In this document: in pieces, positions 8,697 to 19,636 of the stretch | Layout of the letters: each line of letters starts with the position of its first letter | Position numbering within the stretch: the stretch's first letter is position 1 | Source: Flavobacterium degerlachei | GTDB taxonomy: Bacteria; Bacteroidota; Bacteroidia; Flavobacteriales; Flavobacteriaceae | Reading direction: 5' to 3' | NCBI RefSeq assembly: GCF_900106645.1 | Contig: NZ_FNMV01000018.1 | Coordinates: forward strand, 1 to 64,000 | DNA length: 64,000 bases | The notes under the pieces: generated by a model | Told to the model about the DNA's origin: nothing | Database searches by the model: none | What the model saw: only the letters and a program-made list of their open reading frames with translations | Translations under genes and position numbers: made by a program

Positions 8697-8732
8697 TTTT
8701 ATTCTTTTTTAAATTTATGGAATTCTAAAACA

Positions 8733-9638
8733 TCAAAAATCAAAACTTTTTCCATCATCAGCTAGTAGCACTTGAGAAAAAATCGTTTGAGCTTCTTCTT
8801 TAAATAATTTTATATTTTCATATCGAGTAGAATAATGTCCTAGAACTAATTGTTTAACATTAGCTTTTAAAGCAATAGTTGCCGCTTCTTTAGCCGTTGA
8901 ATGTAATGTTCTCTTTGCTAGATTCTCTTCAGATTGTAAAAAAGTGGATTCATGATATAAGACATCCACATCATTTAGTAACGGAATGATCCTTTCATCA
9001 TAAGCCGTATCTGAACAAAAGGCATAATTCTTAGGAGGTATTGGGTCAAATGTCAATTTATGATTTTCTATAAGCCTTCCATCTTCTAATACTATATCTT
9101 TTCCATTTTTTATATTTTGATAATAACAGCTATCAATTTCAAAACTTTCAACAGCGGCCACATTAAGCTTCCTTTTATCTATCTTCTCCTGAAACAAAAA
9201 ACCGTTGGTATATACACGATGCTTTAAAGGTATCGTTTTCACTATAACTTTCTCGTCTTCATAAATAACTTGGGTTTCGCTTGATTCCAGTTCATGGAAA
9301 TGCAAACCATAATTGGTCCAGGAATTTGACAAGCGTAATTGTAACATTATGATTTCCTTTATGCCTTTGGGGCCATAAATATGCAAATCAGTTGCTCTAT
9401 TTAGTAAGGTGAAAGTTGAGACTAAACCTACAAGCCCAAAAAAATGATCCCCATGTAAATGAGAAATGAAAATATGATTGATTTTAGAAAACCTGATTTT
9501 ATTTTTGCGAAGTTGAACTTGAGTTCCCTCTCCACAATCAATAAGAAAAAGTCTGTTTTTAATTTCTAAAATTTGAGAAGTCGGATTGGTAAATGTTCTT
9601 GGAGTTGCTGCATAGCAACCTAATATTGTTAGTTTCAA
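8733..9638 (-). CDS. rnz: Ribonuclease Z (tRNA 3' processing endonuclease)
   Basis: A 301-residue metallo-beta-lactamase-fold enzyme that trims the 3' trailer from pre-tRNAs. The zinc motif HLHGDH is at residues 60-65, with the later metal ligands in CSDTAYDE and LGHYSTRYE. The start is a TTG at 9638: the protein aligns from MKLTILGCYAATPRT and the in-frame sequence upstream reaches a stop without an ATG, so a non-ATG start looks real. It lies between pdxH and a small STAS-like gene on the same strand. Confidence 0.95.
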   Translation of the reverse strand: MKLTILGCYAATPRTFTNPTSQILEIKNRLFLIDCGEGTQVQLRKNKIRFSKINHIFISHLHGDHFFGLVGLVSTFTLLNRATDLHIYGPKGIKEIIMLQLRLSNSWTNYGLHFHELESSETQVIYEDEKVIVKTIPLKHRVYTNGFLFQEKIDKRKLNVAAVESFEIDSCYYQNIKNGKDIVLEDGRLIENHKLTFDPIPPKNYAFCSDTAYDERIIPLLNDVDVLYHESTFLQSEENLAKRTLHSTAKEAATIALKANVKQLVLGHYSTRYENIKLFKEEAQTIFSQVLLADDGKSFDF

Positions 9639-9701
9639 ATTTATGAGTTTCGATTATAGGCTTAACGCCAAATTCTCGTATAAAGATTTGTGCTTTTATT
9701 T

Positions 9702-10034
9702 TTAAAAACCCAAATCCCTTTCAATCTCTTCCATTTCAATAATGTCGTTTGCTTCCAGTAAAGAAGGAACAACAGTAAGCGCATCAGGAATAGCATTATA
9801 ATCAAAGTCAGAGATTACAATAGCAAAAGATTTTTTCGATTTTTTGTGCTGTTTAGATAAGGGTAAAAACAATTTGATGTCATTTACAGTCAAATCTTTA
9901 TGATACGAAAGATCTATTATTATATTGTGTTTTTCGTATGTTTTATACTGGTGAGTCACTTTCATCAAAAAAGAAGTAAAATCGCCTTGAGTGTCTTTAA
10001 TTGTAACTGTGTGTCCTTTTTGATCTACTTTCAT
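9702..10034 (-). CDS. Small conserved STAS-like cytoplasmic protein
   Basis: A 110-residue protein without signal or membrane segments. A central NIIIDLS strand followed by a DIKLFLPLSKQHKKSKKSF helix and SFAIVIS strand resembles the alternating fold of STAS/anti-sigma antagonist proteins, but no phosphorylatable serine motif is clear, so this is only a fold-level suggestion. It sits 64 bases from rnz and 54 from pyrB on the same strand. This neighbourhood beside rnz suggests a conserved partner, but no function can be assigned. Confidence 0.75.
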   Translation of the reverse strand: MKVDQKGHTVTIKDTQGDFTSFLMKVTHQYKTYEKHNIIIDLSYHKDLTVNDIKLFLPLSKQHKKSKKSFAIVISDFDYNAIPDALTVVPSLLEANDIIEMEEIERDLGF

Positions 10035-10087
10035 CGAATTTTATTTTCAAAATTACTATAAAACTAAGTTAGTGAAGATTTTTGAAA

Positions 10088-11014
10088 TTACTGAATTTTT
10101 GAGGCCAAAAGATAGATGACCGCCATCCTAATTGCAACTCCATTTTCCACTTGATTTAGAATCATCGATTGAGATGAGTCGGCAACTTCAGAAGTTATCT
10201 CTACTCCCCTATTTATAGGGCCAGGATGCATAATAACAATTTCTTTACTAAGTGAGTCCAACAAGGTTTTATCTAAGCCATATTGTTGTGCGTATTCTCT
10301 AGTCGATGGAAAAAAATTAACGTCCATACGTTCATTTTGAACACGTAGCATATTGGCTACATCGCACCATTCTAATGCTTTTCTAAGGTTGGGTTCAACG
10401 GTAACTCCAAGTGATTCGATATGTTTTGGAATTAAAGTTTTTGGTCCGCATACTTTAACTTCAGCTCCTTGCATTTGCAAAGCATATATATTAGATAATG
10501 CCACTCTTGAGTGTAAAATATCCCCCACTATAACTACTTTTTTACCGCCCACATCTCCTAGCTTCTCTCTAATCGAGTAACTATCCAGTAAAGCTTGAGT
10601 AGGATGCTCGTGCGCGCCATCTCCTGCATTAATAATGCTTGCCTTTACGTTTTTAGACAAAAAATAAGCTGCACCAGGAGTCGCATGACGCATTACAACC
10701 ATATCTACTTTCATCGAAAGTATGTTGTTTACTGTATCAATAAGTGTTTCTCCTTTTTTAACAGAAGATTGAGCTGCTGAAAAACTGATAACATCAGCTG
10801 ACAATCTTTTTTGTGCTAGTTCAAATGAAAGTTTTGTGCGGGTACTGTTTTCAAAAAAAATATTGGCAATGGTAATATCTCGCAACGAAGGCACTTTTTT
10901 AATAGGACGATTGATGACTTCTTTAAAATGATCGGCTGTTTCAAAAATAAGGTCAATATCACTATTGTTAATATATTTTATTCCTAATAAATGATTTACG
11001 CTTAACTCTTTCAT
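10088..11014 (-). CDS. pyrB: Aspartate carbamoyltransferase catalytic subunit
   Basis: A 308-residue ATCase catalytic chain, the first committed step of pyrimidine synthesis (carbamoyl phosphate plus aspartate). The carbamoyl-phosphate motif STRTK is at about residues 57-61, with HPTQALLD and HPGPINRG further on. No pyrI regulatory chain is next to it, so it is probably the trimer-type enzyme. It follows pyrR after 56 bases on the same strand, the common Gram-positive- and Bacteroidetes-style arrangement. Confidence 0.96.
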   Translation of the reverse strand: MKELSVNHLLGIKYINNSDIDLIFETADHFKEVINRPIKKVPSLRDITIANIFFENSTRTKLSFELAQKRLSADVISFSAAQSSVKKGETLIDTVNNILSMKVDMVVMRHATPGAAYFLSKNVKASIINAGDGAHEHPTQALLDSYSIREKLGDVGGKKVVIVGDILHSRVALSNIYALQMQGAEVKVCGPKTLIPKHIESLGVTVEPNLRKALEWCDVANMLRVQNERMDVNFFPSTREYAQQYGLDKTLLDSLSKEIVIMHPGPINRGVEITSEVADSSQSMILNQVENGVAIRMAVIYLLASKIQ

Positions 11015-11070
11015 TCTTTTGCAATTATTATTGTTTTATCGGCTTATTTCTGAACGTTTATTTTTACTGC

Positions 11071-11610
11071 TTAATTTGTTATCAAATAAACAATATCTTC
11101 ACCGTCATTTTCTTTCCAGTTTACCTTTACTTTTTCATTGTTTATTGCATCTACCTGCCTTCCTCTATAATCTGGTTGTATGGGTAAATTACGGCTAAAA
11201 CGTCTGTCTATCAAAACAAGTAATTCGATTTCTGACGGTCGTCCAAAAGATTGAATCGCTGTCAACGCTGAACGGATACTTCTACCAGTAAACAATACGT
11301 CATCAATAAAAATAACTTTTTTATTTTCTACAATAAAATTAATCTTGGTTTTATTAGCTTCCAAAGGTTTATCGGTTCTACGAAAATCATCTCTAAAGAA
11401 AGTAATATCTAAATAGCCTAATTTAATTTCAGGAGTACTGTATTCATTTTCCAATAGCTCTTTCAGTCGCTCGGCAAGAAAAGTTCCTCTCGGTTGAATC
11501 CCTACCAAGATGGTATCTTTAAAATCGAGGTGTTTTTCAATTAGCTGACAAGCCAAACGGTGTAAAATGATATTGACTTCTTTGGAATTGAGCAAAACTT
11601 TTTGAGTCAT
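11071..11610 (-). CDS. pyrR: PyrR: pyrimidine operon regulator / uracil phosphoribosyltransferase
   Basis: A 179-residue phosphoribosyltransferase. The PRPP-binding loop VIFIDDVLFTGRSIRSAL and the QPRGTFLAERL segment are typical of PyrR, which senses UMP/PRPP and in other phyla binds pyr mRNA. The ATG at 11610 (MTQKVLL) is preferred over an upstream in-frame TTG at 11637, which would lie within a possible -7 element TATATTTG at 11642-11635. pyrB follows. No obvious PyrR anti-antiterminator was identified, so an RNA-binding role here is unproven. Confidence 0.93.
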   Translation of the reverse strand: MTQKVLLNSKEVNIILHRLACQLIEKHLDFKDTILVGIQPRGTFLAERLKELLENEYSTPEIKLGYLDITFFRDDFRRTDKPLEANKTKINFIVENKKVIFIDDVLFTGRSIRSALTAIQSFGRPSEIELLVLIDRRFSRNLPIQPDYRGRQVDAINNEKVKVNWKENDGEDIVYLITN

Positions 11611-11913
11611 AGTAAAGTAGTGTGTTTGGTCTCGCAAATATACAAATTCAAATTTATGATTTATTAAATATAAGCGTAGAATATGGTTTTCGTCTATGAT
11701 TTGATATATTCTTCAATTGGCTTAGCGCCAAAAGTAATCTTATGCTCCATATCCATTTATCTTTTAAGCTTTATTTACAAAAAATGATAACTAAAAAGAG
11801 GATAAATAATTCTGTTAGCAAGTAAAGCTATTTTATAACTTTAAATGAGAATTATATAACTAATTTATTTTGTCATTTGGTAATTTTATAATTCAATTTA
11901 AAATCAATTTACC
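11611..11913. other. Divergent intergenic region upstream of pyrR and a small lipoprotein gene
   Basis: About 300 bases without a gene. It must contain the start signals of pyrR (minus) and of the 57-residue lipoprotein (plus). A TATATTTG box sits at 11642-11635 on the minus strand, but no TTG at the right distance was found. No strong hairpin was seen. Confidence 0.5.
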
Positions 11914-12087
11914 ATGACAAACAAAGCAACAAAATTCATTTTACTATTTGCAATATTGATTTCATTTACAAGTTGTTCCGTAATTGGAGGAATCTTTAAA
12001 GCCGGTATGGGCGTAGGAATTTTTATAGTAGTTGCTATACTTGCAATCGTACTATTTTTAATCAGCAAACTATTTGGGAAGAAATAA
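11914..12087 (+). CDS. 57-residue membrane lipoprotein
   Basis: A small gene starting at ATG 11914: MTNKATKFILLFAILISF, then TSCSV, which is a short signal with a lipobox (lipidated Cys about 21). It is followed by a glycine-containing segment and one strong transmembrane stretch (VGIFIVVAILAIVLFLI) ending in a basic tail. The signal, lipobox and immediately following perfect terminator argue that it is real although short. Similar tiny proteins occur in Flavobacteria, but their function is unknown. Confidence 0.8.
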   Translation: MTNKATKFILLFAILISFTSCSVIGGIFKAGMGVGIFIVVAILAIVLFLISKLFGKK

Positions 12088-12095
12088 TTGAAATG

Positions 12096-12130
12096 AAAAA
12101 ACTCCTGCAAATCAATTGCAGGAGTTTTTT
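12096..12130. terminator. Bidirectional terminator between convergent genes
   Basis: A perfect 10 bp stem (ACTCCTGCAA at 12101-12110, TTGCAGGAGT at 12116-12125) with a 5-base loop, an A tract on the left and a T tract on the right. It serves the small lipoprotein gene (plus) and the ABC-F gene (minus). Confidence 0.92.
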
Positions 12131-12149
12131 AATAAACTGTTTATTATGT

Positions 12150-13772
<1,623 letters not shown>

Positions 13773-13878
13773 TTATTTTTATAAAAATTTTTGCAAAAGT
13801 ACAAAAAAATACTGATTTTTTTATGTATCAAGCCAGATTTTAATGAATTGCATTCTGTATACTCTTTTATTAAATATC

Positions 13879-13910
13879 CAAAAAAAATCTTGACGTAAGT
13901 TCGTCAGGAT
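13879..13910 (-). terminator. Terminator of the hexosaminidase gene
   Basis: On the minus strand the stem ATCCTGACG / CGTCAAGAT (13910-13902 and 13895-13887, one G-U pair) is followed by a T run. It lies 34 bases past the stop of the GH20 gene. Confidence 0.8.
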
Positions 13911-13943
13911 CATATCAATTCATAATTCTCAATAAATAGCAAT

Positions 13944-15977
13944 CTATGGCATTTCTGATATTTTTCTTAAACTATTGTATACCGCTAGTTCCACATCAGC
14001 ATTTTTCTTAGAATTGCATTTTTCTAATAATTCATTCAAGATTTCTGGCTGTACAATTTTCTTGTTTTCAATCTTAAGTAACAACTGTTGTGATAGTTCA
14101 CTTAGACTTTTCGACAAAGGTAAAAGTGGCTGAATCAAAGGTGCATTGGCGCTTAAATCAATTAATTGGTCATTCATAGCAATCCATTTTCTAAAAAAAT
14201 CAGTTACAACAAATTGGTTCTCCTGACTTTTATTTTCTAAATAGGCCAAAACCGCTTTGTCAAAATCATAAGCATCAGAGGCGTCAGCAGCACAAGCATC
14301 TGCAAATAGGGTTAGCGGTGAATGCATGCGATACTTTTTACCGCCACCATTACGAGAATAGTTTTTTAAAGGTTCACACACATTCGATAAATCATTTATT
14401 GGTGCTGTTGACTGGTTGTTACTGATATTTCTTAAAATCACTCCTTTATTCCTAATATGGGTAATTCCCAATTCTTCCAGTCTCCAAGAAATCGTCTTTA
14501 GTCGCTTGTGCAAACTATTCAAATCAGTAACCTCCGCGTCAGACCACAATCGTTCCGCTATCGCTGCAGTTCTCGGCCATATTCTTGAATCAATATTTAA
14601 TGGTGTAACAAGCTCGCTCCACATCGCTGCTTCGCCCCCAAGAATCCTTACTTTTTCTTCTGGTGTGAGCGTGCTATTTTTGGGGATTGGATCATTTAAG
14701 TAGTGCTTCTCCACACTAAGCATCAAATCAATATAATACCCATTTGACAAAACCGTTTGATAGCCGTTCTTTGCTGCTTTAGCAAGCGAACCTCCAGATT
14801 CCTGGCCTTCATTAGTACCTCTCCAGGCATGAATTATGGCGTCTTTAGACATATTCTCTGTCATTATTTCTTCCCAGCCCATCAGTTTTTTATTATGCTT
14901 TTTCAACATTGGAATCAACTGCATGTTAAAATAGGTTTGCAAATCATGATTGCTGCTCATTTTATTTTTCTTCTTAAATTCCTGAATCTGGGGATTAGCA
15001 TTCCATTCTTTACCATTATTTTCATCTCCGCCAATATGAAAATAATCCCCTGAAAACAACGGGCACACCTCGTCGAAAATTTCACCCAGCAGTTCGTATG
15101 TTTTTGGATTCGTTGGATCTAAAGTCGAATTATAAATCCCTGAATTTCTCTTTACGGCATAAGCAGCATCAGCAGCTAACTTACTCCCTACTTCAGGATA
15201 TGCGGCAAGTAAGGCCGACGCATGACCTGGAATATCTATTTCCGGCACAACCAGAATCCCTCTCTCATCAGCATATTTTATGATGTTCTTGATTTCCTCT
15301 TGAGTGTAATAACTGCCATCTGTGGATAGTTCGTTCAACTTTGGGTGTTTTTTCATTTCAATTCTCCATCCTTGATCATCAGCAAGATGCCAATGAAAAA
15401 CATTCATTTTCATTGATGCCATTGCATCAAGATTTCTTTTGATAACATCTACGGGCTGAAAATGTCTTGCGGCATCTATCATTAATCCTCTCCAAATAAA
15501 CCTTGGCGAATCGGAAATGACAACGTTCGGAAAATAATAGGAAGTAGTATTATTTTGCAACAATTGTAAAAGCGTCTCTAAACCATGCAGCGCCCCTAAA
15601 TCTGTTGTGGCATTGATTGTTATTTTATTAGATGTAATAAGAAGTCGGTAACTTTCATCTTCATTTAATTTAATTTCTCCATTCCGAGTAATATTTATTT
15701 GCAATTGTGCCTCTGGTACTTCATTAATTTTAGTCAAATGTGCCTGCTCCAGAAAAAGTCCTGTCCTTCCATCTAATCTTCTAACAAATTGGGTTGCCCC
15801 AATAAAAATCCGCTGATTAGGATTTCCTGTAATATTAACTTTAAAATCTTTTGTCAATGAAAAACTACCGTTTTGCAGATTGATTTCTTGAGGCCAAGGC
15901 ATTAGATTTAAATCTTCGAGTTTTACTTGTGCTGTCGAACTAATAACAACGAAAAGAAAGAATAGAATGTATCGCAT
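13944..15977 (-). CDS. Family GH20 beta-N-acetylhexosaminidase
   Basis: A 677-residue secreted or periplasmic glycosidase releasing terminal GlcNAc/GalNAc from chitin-like or peptidoglycan-derived oligosaccharides. It has a signal peptide (about 1-16, ISSTAQ), an N-terminal GH20b domain, then the catalytic barrel beginning RGLMIDAARHFQP (about 163). The catalytic pair Asp318-Glu319 lies in HIGGDE. The C-terminal 170 residues are helical and less conserved. It is transcribed divergently from a NagP-like permease, so outer digestion and inner-membrane uptake of GlcNAc are inferred to be linked. Confidence 0.94.
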   Translation of the reverse strand: MRYILFFLFVVISSTAQVKLEDLNLMPWPQEINLQNGSFSLTKDFKVNITGNPNQRIFIGATQFVRRLDGRTGLFLEQAHLTKINEVPEAQLQINITRNGEIKLNEDESYRLLITSNKITINATTDLGALHGLETLLQLLQNNTTSYYFPNVVISDSPRFIWRGLMIDAARHFQPVDVIKRNLDAMASMKMNVFHWHLADDQGWRIEMKKHPKLNELSTDGSYYTQEEIKNIIKYADERGILVVPEIDIPGHASALLAAYPEVGSKLAADAAYAVKRNSGIYNSTLDPTNPKTYELLGEIFDEVCPLFSGDYFHIGGDENNGKEWNANPQIQEFKKKNKMSSNHDLQTYFNMQLIPMLKKHNKKLMGWEEIMTENMSKDAIIHAWRGTNEGQESGGSLAKAAKNGYQTVLSNGYYIDLMLSVEKHYLNDPIPKNSTLTPEEKVRILGGEAAMWSELVTPLNIDSRIWPRTAAIAERLWSDAEVTDLNSLHKRLKTISWRLEELGITHIRNKGVILRNISNNQSTAPINDLSNVCEPLKNYSRNGGGKKYRMHSPLTLFADACAADASDAYDFDKAVLAYLENKSQENQFVVTDFFRKWIAMNDQLIDLSANAPLIQPLLPLSKSLSELSQQLLLKIENKKIVQPEILNELLEKCNSKKNADVELAVYNSLRKISEMP

Positions 15978-16358
15978 ATTTATTTTTTGTAGGTTTTAAT
16001 AGTACTTGTCAGCAGTTAATCTCTTTCAAGCCTCAAGATATGCATTTTTTTAAAATTAGACCATATACAAAGTACTTTTGCTCTTCGAAGTTTAAATCTT
16101 AAATTACTATTAATTGTCAATTCAGTATTCTTATAGTCAATCAATAGTATCTCCTAATGTCAAGGTGCAGAAAAATTCAATACTAAGTCTAAAATATGTG
16201 AATTGTTAAACAAAACTCAGCATTATTTAACAAAAAGTGATTATTATATAATTTTAATCATATTTATACCAAATTGTTTTTTTTTAGTTTCCTTAACAAA
16301 TATATTTACGCTCTTGAAAACTAAAAATTAATTAACCTAAAAAAATACTTTAACAATT
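15978..16358. other. Divergent regulatory region between hexosaminidase and sugar permease
   Basis: 381 bases without a gene, expected to hold promoters for both neighbours. A TATATTTA box (16301-16308) with a TTG 24 bases upstream (16274-16276) is a weak candidate for the permease. No regulator gene or clear operator was seen. Confidence 0.45.
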
Positions 16359-17828
16359 ATGAGTTCAGAAAATTTACAAACCAAATGGGGACAATTTATC
16401 TCATTAATAATCGTATTCTTTTTTTGGGGATTTGTTGGGTCTGCTAATGACATATTAATACCCGTATTCAAAAAAGTATTTACATTATCCCAAGTCCAGT
16501 CACAACTAGTAGCTTGGGCCTTTTATGTTGCCTATTTTGTAGGATCCATTATTTTCTTCTTAATATCTTTAAAAGTAGATGTTTTGCAAAAATTTGGATA
16601 CAAAAAAACACTGTCTGCAGGTTTATTACTTTCTGCAGTAGGTTCGTTTTTATTCGTACCAGCAGCTACTATGGAAAGCTTTCCGTTTTTCCTAACCGCA
16701 TTGTTTACAGTAGGTCTAGGTTTTTCAATTCAGCAAATTGTTGCTAATCCATTAGCTATTAAAATGGGTAGTCCAAATACTGGAGCGCATCGTTTGACTT
16801 TGGCAGGTGGTGTAAATTCATTTGGAACCACTATCGGTGCCATTTTATTAGGAATCGCACTTTTCGGAATGGGCGATAATAAAAATACATCACTTTCTCT
16901 AGAAGACATAAAATTACCTTTTATCATTTTAGGAATTGCTTTTATTGTAGTGGCAATTTTCATGAATTTTTCTAAAATTGAAAACCCTGCAAAAATAGAA
17001 AAAACAATAATTACAGAGAGTACAGATAAATTTAGAATTCTAGACTACCCACAGTTGTACTTAGGTATGTTAGCTATCTTTATTTATGTAGGAACAGAAG
17101 TAACCATAATCAGCAACTTACCAGCTTTATTGCATACTGCTGAGTTTGGTCGAATTTTAGAAGATGCTATATCTCCGTTTATCGCTTTGTATTGGGGAAG
17201 TTTAATGATTGGTCGCTGGAATGGTGGTGTAAATGTTTTTAACACTTCAAACCTTGTAAATACGGCTCTTAAATTTATCGTCCCTGCTCTTGCATTTGGA
17301 GTAATTATTGGCGCGAACGTTTTTGCAGGTCATGACGTTTCTTCATTTTATATTTATCCAATCTGGATCTTATTGTTTATTGCAGTAAGTTTTGTAGGTG
17401 GGAAAAATGCTGGAAAAACATTAATGCTTTTCGGTATATCTGGTTTATTGATGATGATAGCTGGTTTAGTTTGTACTGATACTGAAATTGCTAAATTTTT
17501 CTTTATATCAGGAGGTTTGTTCTTATCAATCATGTGGCCTTCTATTTTCGATTTAGCGATAGCTGGATTAGGAAAAAACACAGGAAAAGCATCTTCTTTC
17601 TTAATTATGATGATTCTTGGTGGAGGAGTTATTCCTTTGATTCAAGGAAGTATTTGTGATATCGATCTTACTAGTCCAAATGGAATCTTTGGAATCTCTT
17701 GGACTCATTTCTCATACATTGTACCCCTTCTAGGATTTGCATATTTAGGATTTTATGGTTTTTATTGCCCTAAAATATTAAAAAGACAAGGAATTAACCA
17801 CATAGAAAGCGAAGGTGGAGGACACTAA
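16359..17828 (+). CDS. Sugar MFS transporter, FucP/NagP-like
   Basis: A 489-residue inner-membrane protein with about 12 transmembrane helices, of the glucose/galactose-fucose (FucP/GluP) branch of the major facilitator family. The opening WGQFISLIIVFFFWGFVGSA and AGGVNSFGTTIGAILLG are typical of the family. Some Bacteroidetes and Shewanella members (NagP) take up N-acetylglucosamine, and the divergent GH20 hexosaminidase makes GlcNAc the best-supported substrate here, but glucose or fucose cannot be excluded. Ends in a Gly/His tail and is followed by a terminator. Confidence 0.9.
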   Translation: MSSENLQTKWGQFISLIIVFFFWGFVGSANDILIPVFKKVFTLSQVQSQLVAWAFYVAYFVGSIIFFLISLKVDVLQKFGYKKTLSAGLLLSAVGSFLFVPAATMESFPFFLTALFTVGLGFSIQQIVANPLAIKMGSPNTGAHRLTLAGGVNSFGTTIGAILLGIALFGMGDNKNTSLSLEDIKLPFIILGIAFIVVAIFMNFSKIENPAKIEKTIITESTDKFRILDYPQLYLGMLAIFIYVGTEVTIISNLPALLHTAEFGRILEDAISPFIALYWGSLMIGRWNGGVNVFNTSNLVNTALKFIVPALAFGVIIGANVFAGHDVSSFYIYPIWILLFIAVSFVGGKNAGKTLMLFGISGLLMMIAGLVCTDTEIAKFFFISGGLFLSIMWPSIFDLAIAGLGKNTGKASSFLIMMILGGGVIPLIQGSICDIDLTSPNGIFGISWTHFSYIVPLLGFAYLGFYGFYCPKILKRQGINHIESEGGGH

Positions 17829-17893
17829 TCTCGTTATCAAAAAACAAACTATTTTAATACAAAAGAGTTTAAATTTTTAATTCAAAATAAGAG

Positions 17894-17924
17894 AACCATC
17901 AAATTTATATTTGGTGGTTTTTTT
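17894..17924 (+). terminator. Terminator of the sugar permease gene
   Basis: An 11 bp stem (AACCATCAAAT at 17894-17904, ATTTGGTGGTT at 17909-17919, one G-U pair) is followed by TTTTTT. Confidence 0.88.
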
Positions 17925-17982
17925 ATGCCATTACTTTTGCCTTTATAGAATGTAATAAATACATTTGTTCAAACGATTATCT

Positions 17983-19167
17983 ATGAAAAAATCCATACTC
18001 CTTATTTCGGTTATAATCTTTATTTCGGCCTGTGGCGTAAAACAGACTCGCAATTTACTTACTTCCGGGAACTATGACGAGGCTATTGACAATTCTGTAT
18101 CCAATTTAAAATCCAACAAGGACAAAAAAGGAAAGCAAGATTACATCTATATTTTAGAAGAAGCTTATGCAAAAGCGAAGGAGCGTGATTTGAATTTTAT
18201 TAATTTAATGACTCAGGCTGCCAATCCTTTAAATCTTGAAAAAATATACAATACGTATTTACTGCTGCATAATCGGCAAGAAAAAATCAAACCTTTGTTG
18301 CCTTTGAAATTATTGCAAGAAGGTAGAAATGCTAAATTCCCATTCAATAATTACAATAGCGAAATCATTGAATCCAAAAATGCTTTGTCCCAATTTTTAT
18401 ATGGAAACAGCAAAAAACTGTTACTCTCTGCTAATAAAATTAATTACCGTAAAGCTTATGATGACTTAGTTTATTTAAATCAGATCAATCCCGGTTACAA
18501 AGACGTTTTAAAGTTAGTCGAAGAAGCACAATTCAAAGGAACTGATTTTGTTAAGGTATCTTTAAACAACGAAACTAACATGGTGCTTCCTGTCCGTTTA
18601 CAGAATGACCTTTTAGATTTTAACACCTTTGAAATGAATGACAAATGGACTGCCTATCACAATCGTGCAGAGAAAGGTATTGATTATGATTTCCAATTAA
18701 TTTTAAATTTCAGAAGAATTGACATCTCGCCAGAACAGTTGAAAGAGAAAGAGATTATAAAAGAAAGAAAAATAAAAGATGGTCTAACAACCCTTCTCGA
18801 TAAAAACGGAAAAGCGGTAAAAGACAGCTTAGGAAATGCCATAAAAGTCGATAATTTCAAGACAATCCGTGTAAGAATTTACGAATTCAACCAATTTAAA
18901 GCTTGCCAAATAACAGCACAGGTCGACTATGTTGATGCTAAAAACCGTCAGTTGCTAGAATCATTCCCGCTATCAAGTGAGTCTGTTTTTGAAAACACCT
19001 ATTCTACTTATAAAGGAGATAAGCGTGCGACTGATGATTCTTACTATTCCTATTTTGACAAAAGGAATCTCCCTTTTCCAAGCAACGAACAAATGGTTTA
19101 TGATACTGGGGAAGATTTGAAAGCCAAATTAAAAGACATCATCAGTAGAAATAAATTCAGGCAATAA
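17983..19167 (+). CDS. Lipoprotein of unknown function
   Basis: A 394-residue predicted lipoprotein: MKKSILLISVIIFISACG gives a clear lipobox (Cys about 17). The ATG at 17983 is chosen over an in-frame TTG at 17965, because only it puts the signal at the N terminus. The N-terminal third looks helical, with TPR-like segments (NLLTSGNYDEAIDN, KAYDDLVYLNQINPGYKDVL). The remainder has alternating strands and many charged residues. No enzymatic motif was recognised. It is monocistronic, with its own terminator at 19193. It could be an outer-membrane assembly or surface protein, which is speculative. Confidence 0.85.
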   Translation: MKKSILLISVIIFISACGVKQTRNLLTSGNYDEAIDNSVSNLKSNKDKKGKQDYIYILEEAYAKAKERDLNFINLMTQAANPLNLEKIYNTYLLLHNRQEKIKPLLPLKLLQEGRNAKFPFNNYNSEIIESKNALSQFLYGNSKKLLLSANKINYRKAYDDLVYLNQINPGYKDVLKLVEEAQFKGTDFVKVSLNNETNMVLPVRLQNDLLDFNTFEMNDKWTAYHNRAEKGIDYDFQLILNFRRIDISPEQLKEKEIIKERKIKDGLTTLLDKNGKAVKDSLGNAIKVDNFKTIRVRIYEFNQFKACQITAQVDYVDAKNRQLLESFPLSSESVFENTYSTYKGDKRATDDSYYSYFDKRNLPFPSNEQMVYDTGEDLKAKLKDIISRNKFRQ

Positions 19168-19192
19168 AACTAAAAATAACAATACCTTAAAT

Positions 19193-19228
19193 GCTCCTTG
19201 AAATTTCATTTTAAGGAGCGTTTATTCT
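19193..19228 (+). terminator. Likely terminator of the lipoprotein gene
   Basis: A 7 bp stem (GCTCCTT at 19193-19199, AAGGAGC at 19213-19219) with a 13-base loop is followed by the T-rich GTTTATTCTTTC. The T tract is imperfect. Confidence 0.65.
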
Positions 19229-19277
19229 TTCAAAATAACAATTGATTAAAATTTTGTTAGAAAACAAAAATTCATGC

Positions 19278-19305
19278 TTGTGTATTAAAAATATGTGTAC
19301 TTTTG
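19278..19305 (+). promoter_or_regulatory. Bacteroidetes-type promoter of the arginine block
   Basis: TTG (19278-19280), a 17-base spacer and TACTTTTG (19298-19305) match the flavobacterial consensus exactly. The predicted transcription start is near 19310-19312, about 325 bases ahead of the first large gene of the arginine block and at the ATG of the mini-ORF 19311-19397. Confidence 0.75.
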
Positions 19306-19310
19306 TGCCA

Positions 19311-19397
19311 ATGAATAATACAAGTGTACATATAACTTCTATCTCACGGATAAACAAAACTACTACTTCTCCCGAAGTACGGATGCTACTTGTATAG
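19311..19397 (+). CDS. Possible 28-residue leader peptide before the arginine block
   Basis: The frame MNNTSVHITSISRINKTTTS, then PEVRMLLV, ends in TAG at 19397. Its ATG falls at the predicted transcription start, so it could be translated leaderless. It is rich in Ser/Thr and holds two Arg codons (CGG twice), which is not the dense run of regulatory codons seen in classical attenuators. The following 240 bases are AT-rich and show no obvious terminator/antiterminator pair. It may be a regulatory uORF or chance; evidence is positional. Confidence 0.4.
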   Translation: MNNTSVHITSISRINKTTTSPEVRMLLV

Positions 19398-19636
19398 TAC
19401 CCAAAATTAGTTTTACTTTATTTTTATTCATATTTCATTTTTACCATTTTGAAAATTCAACTGTTAAGCATTGGATTAACATATCCTACAAAAAACAAAA
19501 TATTTTATTCCATAACTTCTATATATAATTGTTATTCAGTACTTTATTTTTATATTTTTACAGATAAATCCAACAACTTTTGGTGTTCAAATTTGAATTC
19601 TAACTCATTTTTTAACCAAAAAATTCATCTTCTGAA

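Noticed and set aside
11904..12110. 68-codon minus-strand frame
   Set aside because: It is the shadow of the 57-residue lipoprotein gene, which has a signal, lipobox and terminator on the plus strand.
16274..16308. Promoter of the sugar permease gene
   Set aside because: The -7 box ends in A instead of G and the spacer is 24 bases, so it is only mentioned, not listed as a promoter.
17965..17982. Upstream TTG start for the lipoprotein gene
   Set aside because: It would place six residues ahead of a signal peptide that already begins properly at ATG 17983.
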